From assembly GCF_019602855.1 (NCBI RefSeq), contig NZ_CP080769.1, positions 1 to 64,000 on the forward strand: a DNA stretch of 64,000 nucleotides, read 5' to 3'. Positions 41,354 to 50,458 of this stretch are shown here, piece by piece; the first letter of the stretch is position 1; every line of letters begins with the position of its first letter. This DNA comes from Cupriavidus pinatubonensis. Lineage in GTDB: Bacteria > Pseudomonadota > Gammaproteobacteria > Burkholderiales > Burkholderiaceae. The notes under the pieces were generated by a model, which was given only the letters and a program-made list of their open reading frames with translations, did not search any database and was not told where the DNA came from. Position numbers and translations under genes: made by a program.

Positions 41354-43678
41354 TTACTCTTCGACCTGAACGACGGTGGTGACATCGGGCAGCAGGGAGA
41401 GGTCCATGCGGTGCTTGGCGCCGTAAGATGGCACGCCCAGCTCTTCTTCACGCACCTGCCAGTCGGGGGGCAGGCTCCAGAATTCCTTGAACTCCCGCGT
41501 GAACTTCTCAGACAGGGCAAAGCTGGTGGCGAACATGTGCTGCACCTGGACGGACGCGTGCTTGTTGAGAATGCGTTCGCGCTCTTCCTTCATCCATTCC
41601 CGTGTCGGCAGCGCCCGGGCCAGGCGTTCCTTGCGAACTTCGGCACGGCGTGCTTGGGTCTTGGCAGCATCCACGGTAAAGACGCCCTTGTCGTCTTGGG
41701 TGAAGACAGCCCCATATACCTTCTGCGCGTAGGCCGGCAGCAGGAACTTCTGGTTCAGGTCCGCTTCGATGGCTTCCGGGTCCCGGTCGAGAGGGTCGCC
41801 AAAGCCCGGGCCACCGCGCAGGTAGTTCAGGTACAGGTCATGGTTGGCGTAGCAGTCCTCCGTCGTGATGCACTGCTTGTCGCGCTTGACCTCGGCGGTG
41901 GCATCGATGTGGCGCTCGAAGTCGGGGTTGCCAGGGTCGATGTCACCGCCGAGCGGCAGGGAGTCGCCGATGGCGATGCGCTGGTCCAGGCCGGTCTTGT
42001 GCGCCTCAAAGCGATAGCCGGTCGCGGACGGATAGCCGCCCATCATGCCCCAGTCGCTGTTCATGAAGCCGTTGCCCATGAAGAACATGGTCCAGTCCTG
42101 GGCGTTCCACACCATGCGCAGCGTCTCGAACCCGCAACCGCCGCGGTACTTGCCGTAGCCGCCGGAATTAGCCTTGACGTTGCGGCCAAGGTAGAGCAGC
42201 GGCTCGGCCATCTCCCAGATTTCGATGTCGCCCATATCGCCTTCCGGATTCCAGATGGCAGCAGCGTGGTTGAGACCATCCTTTACGGCGCAGGCGCCGG
42301 TGCCACAGGAACTGGCCTCGAAGCTGTTGACGGCATGGATCTCTCCGTCCTGGTTGATGCCGCCGCCCTGCAGCCAGTTGGAGGTGTTGGCGTTGCCAGC
42401 GTTGACCTCTTCCAGATAGCCGCGGCTGAAGTAGGACTGCGACAGGCCGCGCCACAGCGCCGCCCAGCCCGAGACCAGGAAGTGCCAGGCATAGGCATGG
42501 CCGGTGCGGCGGTCATCGGGGTTGCACCACGTGCCCTTTGGCAAGCGGAACTCGGTAGCGAAATACGCCCCGTCGTTGATACGCTGGGTCGGCACAAGGG
42601 TCTGGCACATCATCACCCAGATTCCGGAAGTGAATGCGACCTGGTGGGCGTTGAAGGTATGCCAGCCCCAGCGGCTCGCGCCCTCAAAGTCGAGGCGCCA
42701 CTTGCCGTCCGACTTGATGGTCATCTCCACCGGCGAATGCATGATGGAGTCGAGCTTGGCGAAGGCGTTGGAGACCTGCACGTCGTCATGCTTGTAGGGC
42801 ACGTCGACAAAGGAAACCTTGCGGTACTTGCCAGGCAGGGTCATCGCCTTGATGCGGCTCTGCAGTCCGCGGCGGCCTTCTTCGATGACCTCATAGGCGA
42901 ACTTCTCGTAGGCCTCGAGGCCGTCGGCACGAATCACTTCTTCGACCAGTTCGCGGATCATGTGGCAGCCAGCGATCCGGGTTTTCTCATCGAGGATCCA
43001 GTATTTCGGCGTGCGCACCGAGCGCTGCGACTCGTGCAGCCAGTCGCGCAGCGGCTCGTCGTTCACGCCGGTCTTGCGGCAGGTGATCATGTAGCCGTCG
43101 CCAAAGCGCTGCGTCTGCCCGGTTGACATCGAGCCCGGCGTTACCGAGCCGGTGTCGATGACGTGGGTGACGCCGCCTACCCAGCCGATCAGCTTCCCCT
43201 CCCAGAAGATCGGCACGATGGTGGCGATGTCGCAGGGGTGCACGTTGCCGATGGAGCAGTCGTTGTTGGTGAACATGTCACCGGGATTGATGCCGGGGTT
43301 GGCCTCCCAGTTGTTCTCGATCATGTACTTGATCGCCGCCCCCATGGTGCCGACGTGGATGATGATGCCGGTCGAGGTCAGCACGCAGTCACCCACAGCG
43401 TTGTAGAGCGTGAAGCAGAGTTCGCCTTCCTGCTCGACGATGGGGCTGGCGGCAATTTTCTTCGCGGTTTCGCGGGCATGCACCAAGCCGCCGCGCAGCT
43501 TGGAGAACAGCTTCTCATAGCCGATCGGGTCGCTGTCGCGGAACTCCAGTTTGTCGAGGCCGTTGTAGTGGCCGGACGCCTGAGTGCGAGCGATGATCGC
43601 GTCGCGGAGCTCCTTGAGGGTCTTGCCGTTCTGCAGCAGATTGCCCAGGCCCACTTCCTTGTTGCTCATCATATTCAT
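41354..43678 (-). CDS. acxB: Acetone carboxylase alpha subunit (HyuB-like)
   Basis: A 774-residue subunit of the hydantoinase B/oxoprolinase family. Clear family segments are TLKELRDAIIARTQASGHYN, the metal-region GDMFTNNDCSIGNVHPCDIA, GVTHVIDTGSVTPGSMSTGQ and GGPGFGDPLDRDPEAIEADL. The ATG at 43678 follows GGAGACAAGCC at a good distance; the frame stays open further upstream into acxA but has no such signal. Length fits AcxB. It lies 11 bases after acxA. Confidence 0.95.
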   Translation of the reverse strand: MNMMSNKEVGLGNLLQNGKTLKELRDAIIARTQASGHYNGLDKLEFRDSDPIGYEKLFSKLRGGLVHARETAKKIAASPIVEQEGELCFTLYNAVGDCVLTSTGIIIHVGTMGAAIKYMIENNWEANPGINPGDMFTNNDCSIGNVHPCDIATIVPIFWEGKLIGWVGGVTHVIDTGSVTPGSMSTGQTQRFGDGYMITCRKTGVNDEPLRDWLHESQRSVRTPKYWILDEKTRIAGCHMIRELVEEVIRADGLEAYEKFAYEVIEEGRRGLQSRIKAMTLPGKYRKVSFVDVPYKHDDVQVSNAFAKLDSIMHSPVEMTIKSDGKWRLDFEGASRWGWHTFNAHQVAFTSGIWVMMCQTLVPTQRINDGAYFATEFRLPKGTWCNPDDRRTGHAYAWHFLVSGWAALWRGLSQSYFSRGYLEEVNAGNANTSNWLQGGGINQDGEIHAVNSFEASSCGTGACAVKDGLNHAAAIWNPEGDMGDIEIWEMAEPLLYLGRNVKANSGGYGKYRGGCGFETLRMVWNAQDWTMFFMGNGFMNSDWGMMGGYPSATGYRFEAHKTGLDQRIAIGDSLPLGGDIDPGNPDFERHIDATAEVKRDKQCITTEDCYANHDLYLNYLRGGPGFGDPLDRDPEAIEADLNQKFLLPAYAQKVYGAVFTQDDKGVFTVDAAKTQARRAEVRKERLARALPTREWMKEERERILNKHASVQVQHMFATSFALSEKFTREFKEFWSLPPDWQVREEELGVPSYGAKHRMDLSLLPDVTTVVQVEE

Positions 43679-43689
43679 GGCTTGTCTCC

Positions 43690-45834
43690 TTACTTCACTT
43701 CCTTGAGGTGGAACAGGCGATGCTTGTCGACCGTTGTCTCGAAACCATCCGGCACGACGAAGGTGGTGGCATCGGATTCGATGATGGCGGGGCCCACGAT
43801 GTGGTTGCCGGCCTTGAGCGCCTCCATCTTCCACAGTGCGGCATCCACCCACTTCTTGTGGCGATAGAAGGGGCGGGTGCCGAGATAGGCTTCCTTGGGC
43901 GGCAATGGGCCCGCATCCGGGTCTTCGGGCAGTACCGGCTTCTGGGTAACGACGGTGCCGCGCAGGATCGCGCCGGTGATCGAGAAGCCCAGTTCCGGCG
44001 AGCGCGCGGAACTGGCGTACACCCGGCCATAGGTGGTCTCGAAGGCCTCGACGATCTTGTCCCAGTCGGCTGCGGTGGCAGCACTGGTCACCGGCGAAAC
44101 GATTTCAAGGTCGTTCAGTTGGCCCATGTACTGCATCTTGTAGCCGGGGATCAGCAGCACGTCTTCGGGCTTGTAGCCGTTGAGGACAAACTCGTCGATA
44201 ACCTTGATGGCCAATTCGGACCAGGCTTCCTGCAAGGTCTTGCAGGCGGCAGCTTTATCGCCGTCCGGCGCGAGTTGTGCGACACCGACGTCGACCGACT
44301 TGTCATAGCGATATTCGAAGTCGGCGCAGGCACAGCCGAAGGCCGAGAAGCCGGCCGCCCAGGCGGGCACGACCACGTCCTTGAAACCTACCCCCTCCGT
44401 ATAACCGTAGGTATGCACGGGGCCGGCGCCACCATAGGAGAAGCACGTGAACTCCGCCGGGTTGTAGCCCTTGGCGCTGATATTGGCGCGCAGGTATTCG
44501 GACAGCGTCAGGTCCAGCAACTCGATGACGCCGGCCGCGGCATCTTCCACCGACAGGCCGAGCGGATCGGCGATCTGCGCCTTGATATGCTGGCGGGCGC
44601 GTTCCACATCGAGCTTGATGGCGCCACCGAGAAAGTTGTCCGGATTCAGGTAGCCCAGCACCACGTGGCAGTCGGAAACCGAAACGGTGTCGAGACCGCT
44701 TTCCGGCCAGCAGGTGCCGACGCGATAGCCAGCAGAGTCCGGGCCAAGCTTGATGGACTTGCTGTAGGGATCCAAACGCACGAAGCTGCCGGCGCCCGCG
44801 CCGACCGAGTCCATGGCTACCAGGGGCAGCGAGAGGACCAGACGAGCCATGTCCGGGTCAGACTTGATGGCGAAGTTGCCCTTGGTGATCAACGCCACGT
44901 CGAAGCTGGTGCCGCCAATATCGGAGCACGCGATGTTCTCGTCTCCCAGGGCCTCACCGAGCAGCTTAGAGCCGATCACGCCGCCAATTGGGCCGGAGAC
45001 AATGGTTCGTGCGAGTTCCTTGGCTTTCCAGCTGATGGTGCCGCCATGGGTCGCCATCACGCGCAGATCGAACTTGGCTCCGTGCTTCCTGAAGCGGTCG
45101 CTGACCTTCTTCAGCGTCTGGCGCGACGGCTCTGCGCCATAGGCCTCCAGGATGGTGGTGTTCATCCGGTGGCTTTCCTTGCGCGACGGATAGTAGTCCA
45201 CCGAGGCGAAGACGGGAATATCTGCCTTCAGCCTCTTCAGTTCCTCACGCACGATGTCCCGGGCGCGTTGCTCGCTCGATTCGTTCTTGTGGGATTGCAG
45301 CAGGCAAATGACGATGGCTTGCGAGCCGGCCTCCACCAGTTCGCGGGTGGACTGGCGGACTTCGTCTTCCCGCAGCGGGATGACTACCTTCCCTTGCACG
45401 TCGGTGCGCTCGGTGACACCACGGGTGCGTGAAACGGGCACCAGGGGCTCATCGTAGCGATGCGTATTCAGGTGAATGCGGTCTTCCAGGGCATAACCCA
45501 AGTAGCTCTGCAGCGCGCGCCCCATCGAATGGATCTGCTCGAAGCCTCGATTGCAAATCAGGCCAACATCAAGGCCTTTGCGCATAAGAATGCGATTGAG
45601 CATGGCCGTACCGGAATAGACGCAGGTCACCAGTTCCGGATAAACGTCATCCACTGTCCGGTCCCAGTGTGCGAGCGCATCTTCGGACGAGTTATAGATG
45701 GCAAGGGATTCATCGCCGGGATTGCTTTGCGCCTTGCCGACCACGAAACGGCCATCCGAGCGCACGAAGAATGTGTCGGTCATCGTGCCACCGGCATCGA
45801 TGCCCATCACCTGTACGGTGGACTGCGGTTGCAT
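43690..45834 (-). CDS. acxA: Acetone carboxylase beta subunit (HyuA-like)
   Basis: A 714-residue subunit of the hydantoinase A/oxoprolinase family. The ATP-binding opening VMGIDAGGTMTDTFFVRSDG is at the N terminus, with ATHGGTISWKAKELARTIVS and SGPIGGVIGSKLLGEALGDE followed by ACSDIGGTSFDVALI in the middle. The start at 45834 is fixed by AGGAGG five bases upstream. It is the first gene of the acx operon. A sigma-54-type promoter lies at 45890-45904 and the activator gene acxR is divergent at 46986, so expression probably depends on RpoN and AcxR with acetone or 2-propanol as inducer. Confidence 0.95.
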   Translation of the reverse strand: MQPQSTVQVMGIDAGGTMTDTFFVRSDGRFVVGKAQSNPGDESLAIYNSSEDALAHWDRTVDDVYPELVTCVYSGTAMLNRILMRKGLDVGLICNRGFEQIHSMGRALQSYLGYALEDRIHLNTHRYDEPLVPVSRTRGVTERTDVQGKVVIPLREDEVRQSTRELVEAGSQAIVICLLQSHKNESSEQRARDIVREELKRLKADIPVFASVDYYPSRKESHRMNTTILEAYGAEPSRQTLKKVSDRFRKHGAKFDLRVMATHGGTISWKAKELARTIVSGPIGGVIGSKLLGEALGDENIACSDIGGTSFDVALITKGNFAIKSDPDMARLVLSLPLVAMDSVGAGAGSFVRLDPYSKSIKLGPDSAGYRVGTCWPESGLDTVSVSDCHVVLGYLNPDNFLGGAIKLDVERARQHIKAQIADPLGLSVEDAAAGVIELLDLTLSEYLRANISAKGYNPAEFTCFSYGGAGPVHTYGYTEGVGFKDVVVPAWAAGFSAFGCACADFEYRYDKSVDVGVAQLAPDGDKAAACKTLQEAWSELAIKVIDEFVLNGYKPEDVLLIPGYKMQYMGQLNDLEIVSPVTSAATAADWDKIVEAFETTYGRVYASSARSPELGFSITGAILRGTVVTQKPVLPEDPDAGPLPPKEAYLGTRPFYRHKKWVDAALWKMEALKAGNHIVGPAIIESDATTFVVPDGFETTVDKHRLFHLKEVK

Positions 45835-45889
45835 ATTGCCTCCTGTCATTGGTGTCGTCGTAGTGGGATCTCCCCACGGCCAATGCATG

Positions 45890-45904
45890 GCAAGGCTCAT
45901 GCCA
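45890..45904 (-). promoter_or_regulatory. Sigma-54 promoter of acxABC
   Basis: Minus-strand TGGCAT, five bases, TTGC (the -24/-12 elements) agrees closely with the RpoN consensus TGGCAC-N5-TTGC. It lies about 55 bases upstream of the acxA start, and a dedicated enhancer-binding protein gene is divergent. Confidence 0.75.
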
Positions 45905-45992
45905 AGGTGGCCCAGATCCAGCCAGAAAGGCTGGCTATGTGAAGGAAATCAATGAGTTGAAAGCACTGTTTGGTTGCACCGCTAGTCGCATG

Positions 45993-46042
45993 GTGTCCTG
46001 ACTCGGTGTCCGGATATTCGACGACTGCGCACGCGGGTGTCT
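45993..46042. promoter_or_regulatory. Candidate AcxR upstream activating repeats
   Basis: GGTGTCCT (45993-46000), GGTGTCCG (46006-46013) and GGTGTCTG (about 46035-46042) lie 90-150 bases upstream of the sigma-54 promoter, a normal enhancer distance. The same GGTGTCCG forms an inverted repeat just upstream of acxR. The remaining gap sequence from 45905 to 46235 shows no gene. Confidence 0.5.
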
Positions 46043-46235
46043 GGGAATCGGACGCCTACTGGCGGGCTTGCGCTATCGATGCGGTATTGGTGGGCTGGCG
46101 AAGAACGCGTCGATGCCCGAGCGGTGCTCCGCGACCTCGCCAAGGCTCTGGCCTTAGCTGTCAACGACGTGATCCGGTAATCCGTAGGGCATGCCGTTCA
46201 CAATCGCCTTTCACTACGAGGCGAACGAACGGTGG

Positions 46236-46859
46236 TCATCGTAGGTGAAACTGTTGTTGGGAAATTTTTCGTCTGATGGATGGTTGCATCAAAGGCGCCA
46301 TCATGAGCCACCCGATCGCTTTGACCGCCACGCCGACTACATCAATCAGGAACTTCCAACCATCGATCTGATCACTGCGGCTCTCGCCATACAGACACCA
46401 CATACAGAAGTGCTCGCAATTGTTGGCGAACAGCTGGTATCGGTCCTCGCCGAGTCGCGAGTAGGCGCGGCGAACCGCTTCGGGGCCCTCGAACCTGGCG
46501 TCCGGGCTTTGCCTGACCCAGACGGCGTGCCCATGTGCAAACTCAGCGAGCGTGACCTCCTGCACTGGGCCTCGATGCAGCGACCGCGACAGTCCTGCGT
46601 AATGCACTACCCTCCCGTCTCCCGCATAAACACCGTGATGCGTATAGCCAAATCGCTCGGCAACGAGATGGCTACCGATGGTCATGCCCACTTTCGCGAT
46701 TGGTTCGCCAACCTGGCGTCCTGACCTCGTTGCATCTTTCATGGCCATCACCGCGTTCCGCTGTCCCTCGTACAGCCGGACCGCATACGGCGTGCCACCA
46801 CCGCAAGGAAGAGGGATTCCCAGAGGGCTGCGCCCTCTTCGATCCTGCACGTCCGACAC
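46236..46859 (-). CDS. LRAT/NlpC-P60-like acyltransferase domain protein
   Basis: A protein of up to 207 residues with the lecithin:retinol acyltransferase-like (permuted NlpC/P60) fold. The catalytic histidine region YTHHGVYAGDGRVVHYAG and the nucleophile region YQLFANNCEHFCMWCLYGES are both intact, with the cysteine in NCEHF. A hydrophobic C-terminal segment (VGVAVKAIGWLMMAPLM) may anchor it to the membrane. Bacterial members have no established role. The first 35-40 residues are poorly conserved and the true start may be the ATG at 46748. It lies between acxA and acxR on the acxA strand. Confidence 0.82.
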   Translation of the reverse strand: MSDVQDRRGRSPLGIPLPCGGGTPYAVRLYEGQRNAVMAMKDATRSGRQVGEPIAKVGMTIGSHLVAERFGYTHHGVYAGDGRVVHYAGLSRSLHRGPVQEVTLAEFAHGHAVWVRQSPDARFEGPEAVRRAYSRLGEDRYQLFANNCEHFCMWCLYGESRSDQIDGWKFLIDVVGVAVKAIGWLMMAPLMQPSIRRKISQQQFHLR

Positions 46860-46898
46860 CCGCGCTTTGCCTGTTCGAATTCCGGTCAGTCAAAATTC

Positions 46899-46919
46899 GG
46901 TGTCCGATTTCCGGACACC
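46899..46919. promoter_or_regulatory. Inverted repeat upstream of acxR
   Basis: GGTGTCCG (46899-46906) and CGGACACC (46912-46919) are exact reverse complements with a five-base spacer, 67-87 bases upstream of the acxR start. It is probably the AcxR binding site for autoregulation, given the same half-site near the acxA promoter. Confidence 0.55.
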
Positions 46920-46985
46920 CTGCCTTGCCATTGTTGCAGAGCACAAATTACTGATTTAAAAGAGATTTGTTGACTTGGCTGTGGC

Positions 46986-49019
46986 ATGGGGCTACGGTTA
47001 CTCGAGCCAATAAACCCTGACCATCCCATGCCGTTTTCACGTTGCGGCACCTTGATTCCCCGCATCGGCGATGAACCTCTCGTCGCCTCGGCTTGGGAGC
47101 GTTTTGTGCAAGACCCGTCTCTAGATGTGGCGGGCGTGCGCAGCGTCGTCCTGGCGTCGTGGCAGCGGAGTCGTTCTGAGGCCGTCGATCCTGCCAGGCA
47201 CTCCGCACCGGGGGCGGCGTCCGATCGCATTCGCCGGTTGCAGCGTCAGAACCGGGACTTTTGCGATGCCGCGCGTCCGGCTCTCGAGGGCTTGCGCGAT
47301 GTCCTGCAGGAGTGCGGGACGCTGATCATGCTTTGTGACGCAGGCGGTACCATTTTGCGCATCGACGGAGGGAGCGGAGTCCGCAGCGCAGGTGAAGGGA
47401 TCAACCTGGCCGCCGGCGGCTGCTGGAATGAAGAAGTCATCGGCACCAATGCCATCGGTACCGCGATCGCGACCCGAACCCCAGTTCAGATCCATGCCAA
47501 CGAGCATTTCTGCCTAGACGTCAAGCGCTGGACCTGTGCAGCGGCGCCGATCATTGATCCTCTCAGTGGCGCCTTGCTGGGCGTGGTGGACGTCTCTGGT
47601 GTCAAGGAAACACTTCATGGCCACACACTGGGTCTTGTGCTGGCAGCGGCCAAGCAGATAGAGGGGGAATTGGCTCGCCGCGACGGTGCTCTGCATGAGC
47701 GCCTGCTCACGAAAGCCATTGACAGTTTTATCCGTTACGCCAACGACTACGTTGTACTCGTCGACGCCCGGGGACGGGTTATTCGCGCCAACGGGAATGC
47801 GCCTCTCGCGCTCGAGATGCATGGCGTGAACTTGCCGAAGGGAATCGGCACTCAGCTACCAGGCCTCAATCTGGCACTCCCGGATATAGACCGGACCTGC
47901 CAACGCCCACAGTGGTTATGCCCCGAATGGCTACATCCGGTAAAGGATCATGAAGGTACGCTTGGCACGATGCTTGTGATACCGCTCACGGCAAGCCAGA
48001 ACCGACCCGCCATATCCTTGCCGGCGGCTTGGACACCATCGGCTGAGAGCGATGCGTTCGGCGACATTATTGGTCAGAGTGAGATATTGCAAGCCACCAA
48101 GGCCCGCGCCCGCCGCCTCGCGCCGCTCGATCTGCCTGTGCTGCTTCTGGGCGAGACCGGAGCCGGTAAGGAGCTCTTCGCCCGAGCGCTACATCAGGCC
48201 AGTCATCGCAGTCTGGGGCCATTTGTTGCCGTCAATTGTGGGGCCCTGAGCCGGGAACTCCTGGCCAGCGAACTTTTTGGGTATGTCGATGGCGCCTTTA
48301 CTGGGGCGCGTCGTGGTGGCCTTCCCGGCAAGTTCGAGCAAGCGGAGGGCGGCACACTGTTCCTGGATGAAATTGGCGAGATGCCATTAGATATGCAGCC
48401 GCACATGCTACGCGTGTTGCAGGATGGCGTTGTGGTGCGACTCGGCGATACCCGCGAGCGTCGCGTCTCGGTGCGTGTCATTGCGGCCACCAACCGTGAT
48501 ATGCGGGCCGAGATCACAGCCAGACGTTTCCGCGAAGACCTGTACCATCGCCTCTGTGCAGTCACGCTGGAACTGCCCGCGCTGCGCGACCGGCCTGGCG
48601 ACATCGATGCAATCGTCCAGCATCTCAACAACAAACTTGCGCGCAAGTATGGCTGTGGCCCCAAGCAACTGGATCCGGCTGTGCACCAGGCCCTTTTGAG
48701 CTATCGTTGGCCGGGGAACATTCGTGAACTCCAGAATGCCTTCGAAGTTATGTTTGCGCTCTGTGAAGGCGATACGATCGACAGCTCGCAACTGCCTCCG
48801 GCCATCGCATCGATGGTGAACAACCCTCTCTCCATCCCGCCCTCGAAGTCGATGGCCTTCTCGGCCGGGAGCCTTGAGGAAATGGAACGACAAGCAATTC
48901 TTAGCGCGATTGCGGATTCCCACGGGAACATTTCCATGGCTGCTCGGACGCTAGGAATTTCGAGGAGCACGCTCTACGTTAAGCTAGCCGGGATGCGCGA
49001 CCGAACCGCCAATTCGTAA
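46986..49019 (+). CDS. acxR: Sigma-54-dependent activator of acetone carboxylase
   Basis: A 677-residue enhancer-binding protein of the AcoR/AcxR type. It has an N-terminal GAF-like sensor (about residues 75-220; GGCWNEEVIGTNAIGTAIAT), a PAS-like middle part, and the AAA+ domain from about 355. This has Walker A GETGAGKELFARA near residue 388, the sigma-54 contact motif GAFTGA near 435 and Walker B GGTLFLDEIGE. A Fis-type helix-turn-helix (GNISMAARTLGISRSTLYVK) lies at the C terminus. No ribosome-binding site precedes the ATG at 46986; ATG 47028 is an alternative. It is divergent from acxABC and should activate the sigma-54 promoter at 45.9 kb. Confidence 0.93.
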   Translation: MGLRLLEPINPDHPMPFSRCGTLIPRIGDEPLVASAWERFVQDPSLDVAGVRSVVLASWQRSRSEAVDPARHSAPGAASDRIRRLQRQNRDFCDAARPALEGLRDVLQECGTLIMLCDAGGTILRIDGGSGVRSAGEGINLAAGGCWNEEVIGTNAIGTAIATRTPVQIHANEHFCLDVKRWTCAAAPIIDPLSGALLGVVDVSGVKETLHGHTLGLVLAAAKQIEGELARRDGALHERLLTKAIDSFIRYANDYVVLVDARGRVIRANGNAPLALEMHGVNLPKGIGTQLPGLNLALPDIDRTCQRPQWLCPEWLHPVKDHEGTLGTMLVIPLTASQNRPAISLPAAWTPSAESDAFGDIIGQSEILQATKARARRLAPLDLPVLLLGETGAGKELFARALHQASHRSLGPFVAVNCGALSRELLASELFGYVDGAFTGARRGGLPGKFEQAEGGTLFLDEIGEMPLDMQPHMLRVLQDGVVVRLGDTRERRVSVRVIAATNRDMRAEITARRFREDLYHRLCAVTLELPALRDRPGDIDAIVQHLNNKLARKYGCGPKQLDPAVHQALLSYRWPGNIRELQNAFEVMFALCEGDTIDSSQLPPAIASMVNNPLSIPPSKSMAFSAGSLEEMERQAILSAIADSHGNISMAARTLGISRSTLYVKLAGMRDRTANS

Positions 49020-49420
49020 AGCCGCGCGACGATTGCGGGGGGGTCCTGCTTCACCGAGCGACGTGAACGCGTGCGCTATCCGGGCATCGTTGTGCCCTCC
49101 CATATCCGGGGGTGTAGCGATTCGCTGCCCGCCTCGTCCTCGCCTTGGCTGCGGCGCAAGAAGAGGCAAAAGCGCGCTTTGCTTTGCAAAGCAGGCGATG
49201 GGGCTGCTTGCTGACGAGCGAGGCCAATGCATGCGGATTTACATCGTCACCGTTGCCACGTACCAGTCGGCACCCCGGCGTACGGCGCCAGTACCGTATC
49301 GCCGGCCAGTAGCGCAATGCCGTTGTTACTGTTCGGCGTATCGCGCGCGCACCGCCCTGTCGCAGTTCGCTGGTCTGAAGCCGGGCGGAGACTCGATCGA
49401 GCGCGCCAATCTCGTGCACC
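49020..49420. other. Intergenic stretch, no gene recognised
   Basis: Lies between the convergent 3' ends of acxR and the CapA-like gene. No terminator with a clear T-run and no recognisable gene were found. Confidence 0.35.
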
Positions 49421-50458
49421 TTACCTTGGTGCCGTGCATTTCGTCTTTATCCCTTTCCCCCCATGCCAGCATAAATGGGGCTGGGGCGATACAGGGCGAG
49501 GGATACCCTCGGAGTCGGTCCTCGTCAGATAGAGTTGCCAACCGCGGACACCATTGCGACTCGCTTCCAGCCGGAGCAACCAGCCGGTTGTGTTATCTGC
49601 ATCTTTGAATCCGTCAAAGACGAAGTTCCCCAGGCTATAGAAAATGGGGCGTCCCTTGTATTGCTCAATGTCCTGTGTAACGTGCGGATGCCCGCCAATA
49701 ACAGCATTGGCACCTGCGTCGATCATCGCATGCGCGAGCCGCCGCTGGCGTGCACTGGCATGATGCTCATGCTCGATCCCCCAATGCATAAACGGTATGA
49801 CCAAGTCGGCATGATGGACGCTTCTTGCATTCTCGATATCGGCGATCACCTGTTCATCTTCGCTCCAAGCCAGCCCGGGCGTGTCGCCATCGGCCTCAAA
49901 GCTCCGCGGGAAAATTTCGTTGTAGCCAAGGAGCGCAATCCTGAGACCGTTGCGCTGGATTAGAAGCGGGGTATGTGCCGCCACCATGTTTCGGCCTCCT
50001 CCGAAGAAGGAAACCTCGTGCGCGGCGAGTAGATCGAGCATCTCCGAGAAGGCGGCGCGACCAAAATCGCCAGTGTGGTTGTTGGCGATTGAGAGCGCAG
50101 TGAAATGTCCCTTCAGTACCTGGACCGTACGTGGATCGGCGCGAAAGGTAAATGGCTTACGTTCCGGGCGGCCGCCGGAGGCAACTACACACTCGAGATT
50201 GCCAATTCGGATATCCGCGGCATCCAGGATTCGCGCGAAGTGCATAAAGGGATCCCGCCCGGCCTTGATCACATCCCCCGGAATTCCGTCCAGCATGATG
50301 TCACCGACAAACGCGAGTGAAACGATTGGGGCGGCTGCCTTCTCGCCTGCAACCCCCTCGTCGAGGACACCGATGCAAAGGAACGCCGCGAATAGGATTC
50401 GTGCTATGGCACTCCCCCCCGTGTCGCGCTGCACTATGCCGCTCCCATCAGCCTGCAC
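49421..50458 (-). CDS. CapA/PgsA-like metallophosphatase-fold protein
   Basis: A 345-residue protein of the PGA_cap (CapA) family. An N-terminal hydrophobic segment (ARILFAAFLCIGVLDEGVAG) suggests export. The metal-site blocks are VSLAFVGDIMLDGIP, DIRIGNLECVVASGG, ALSIANNHTGDFG, VIPFMHWGIEHEHHAS and VIGGHPHVTQDIE followed by SLGNFVFD. CapA takes part in poly-gamma-glutamate anchoring in Bacillus, but the family is broad and many members act on other envelope substrates. The C-terminal 30 residues look atypical. Its start overlaps the end of the upstream secreted-protein gene, so the two are probably cotranscribed. Confidence 0.88.
   Translation of the reverse strand: MQADGSGIVQRDTGGSAIARILFAAFLCIGVLDEGVAGEKAAAPIVSLAFVGDIMLDGIPGDVIKAGRDPFMHFARILDAADIRIGNLECVVASGGRPERKPFTFRADPRTVQVLKGHFTALSIANNHTGDFGRAAFSEMLDLLAAHEVSFFGGGRNMVAAHTPLLIQRNGLRIALLGYNEIFPRSFEADGDTPGLAWSEDEQVIADIENARSVHHADLVIPFMHWGIEHEHHASARQRRLAHAMIDAGANAVIGGHPHVTQDIEQYKGRPIFYSLGNFVFDGFKDADNTTGWLLRLEASRNGVRGWQLYLTRTDSEGIPRPVSPQPHLCWHGGKGIKTKCTAPR

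Noticed and set aside
41411..45432. Long plus-strand open frames (570+ codons) opposite acxB and acxA
   Set aside because: They mirror genuine genes in GC-rich DNA. Their composition lacks any family resemblance, whereas the minus-strand products are unmistakable acetone carboxylase subunits.
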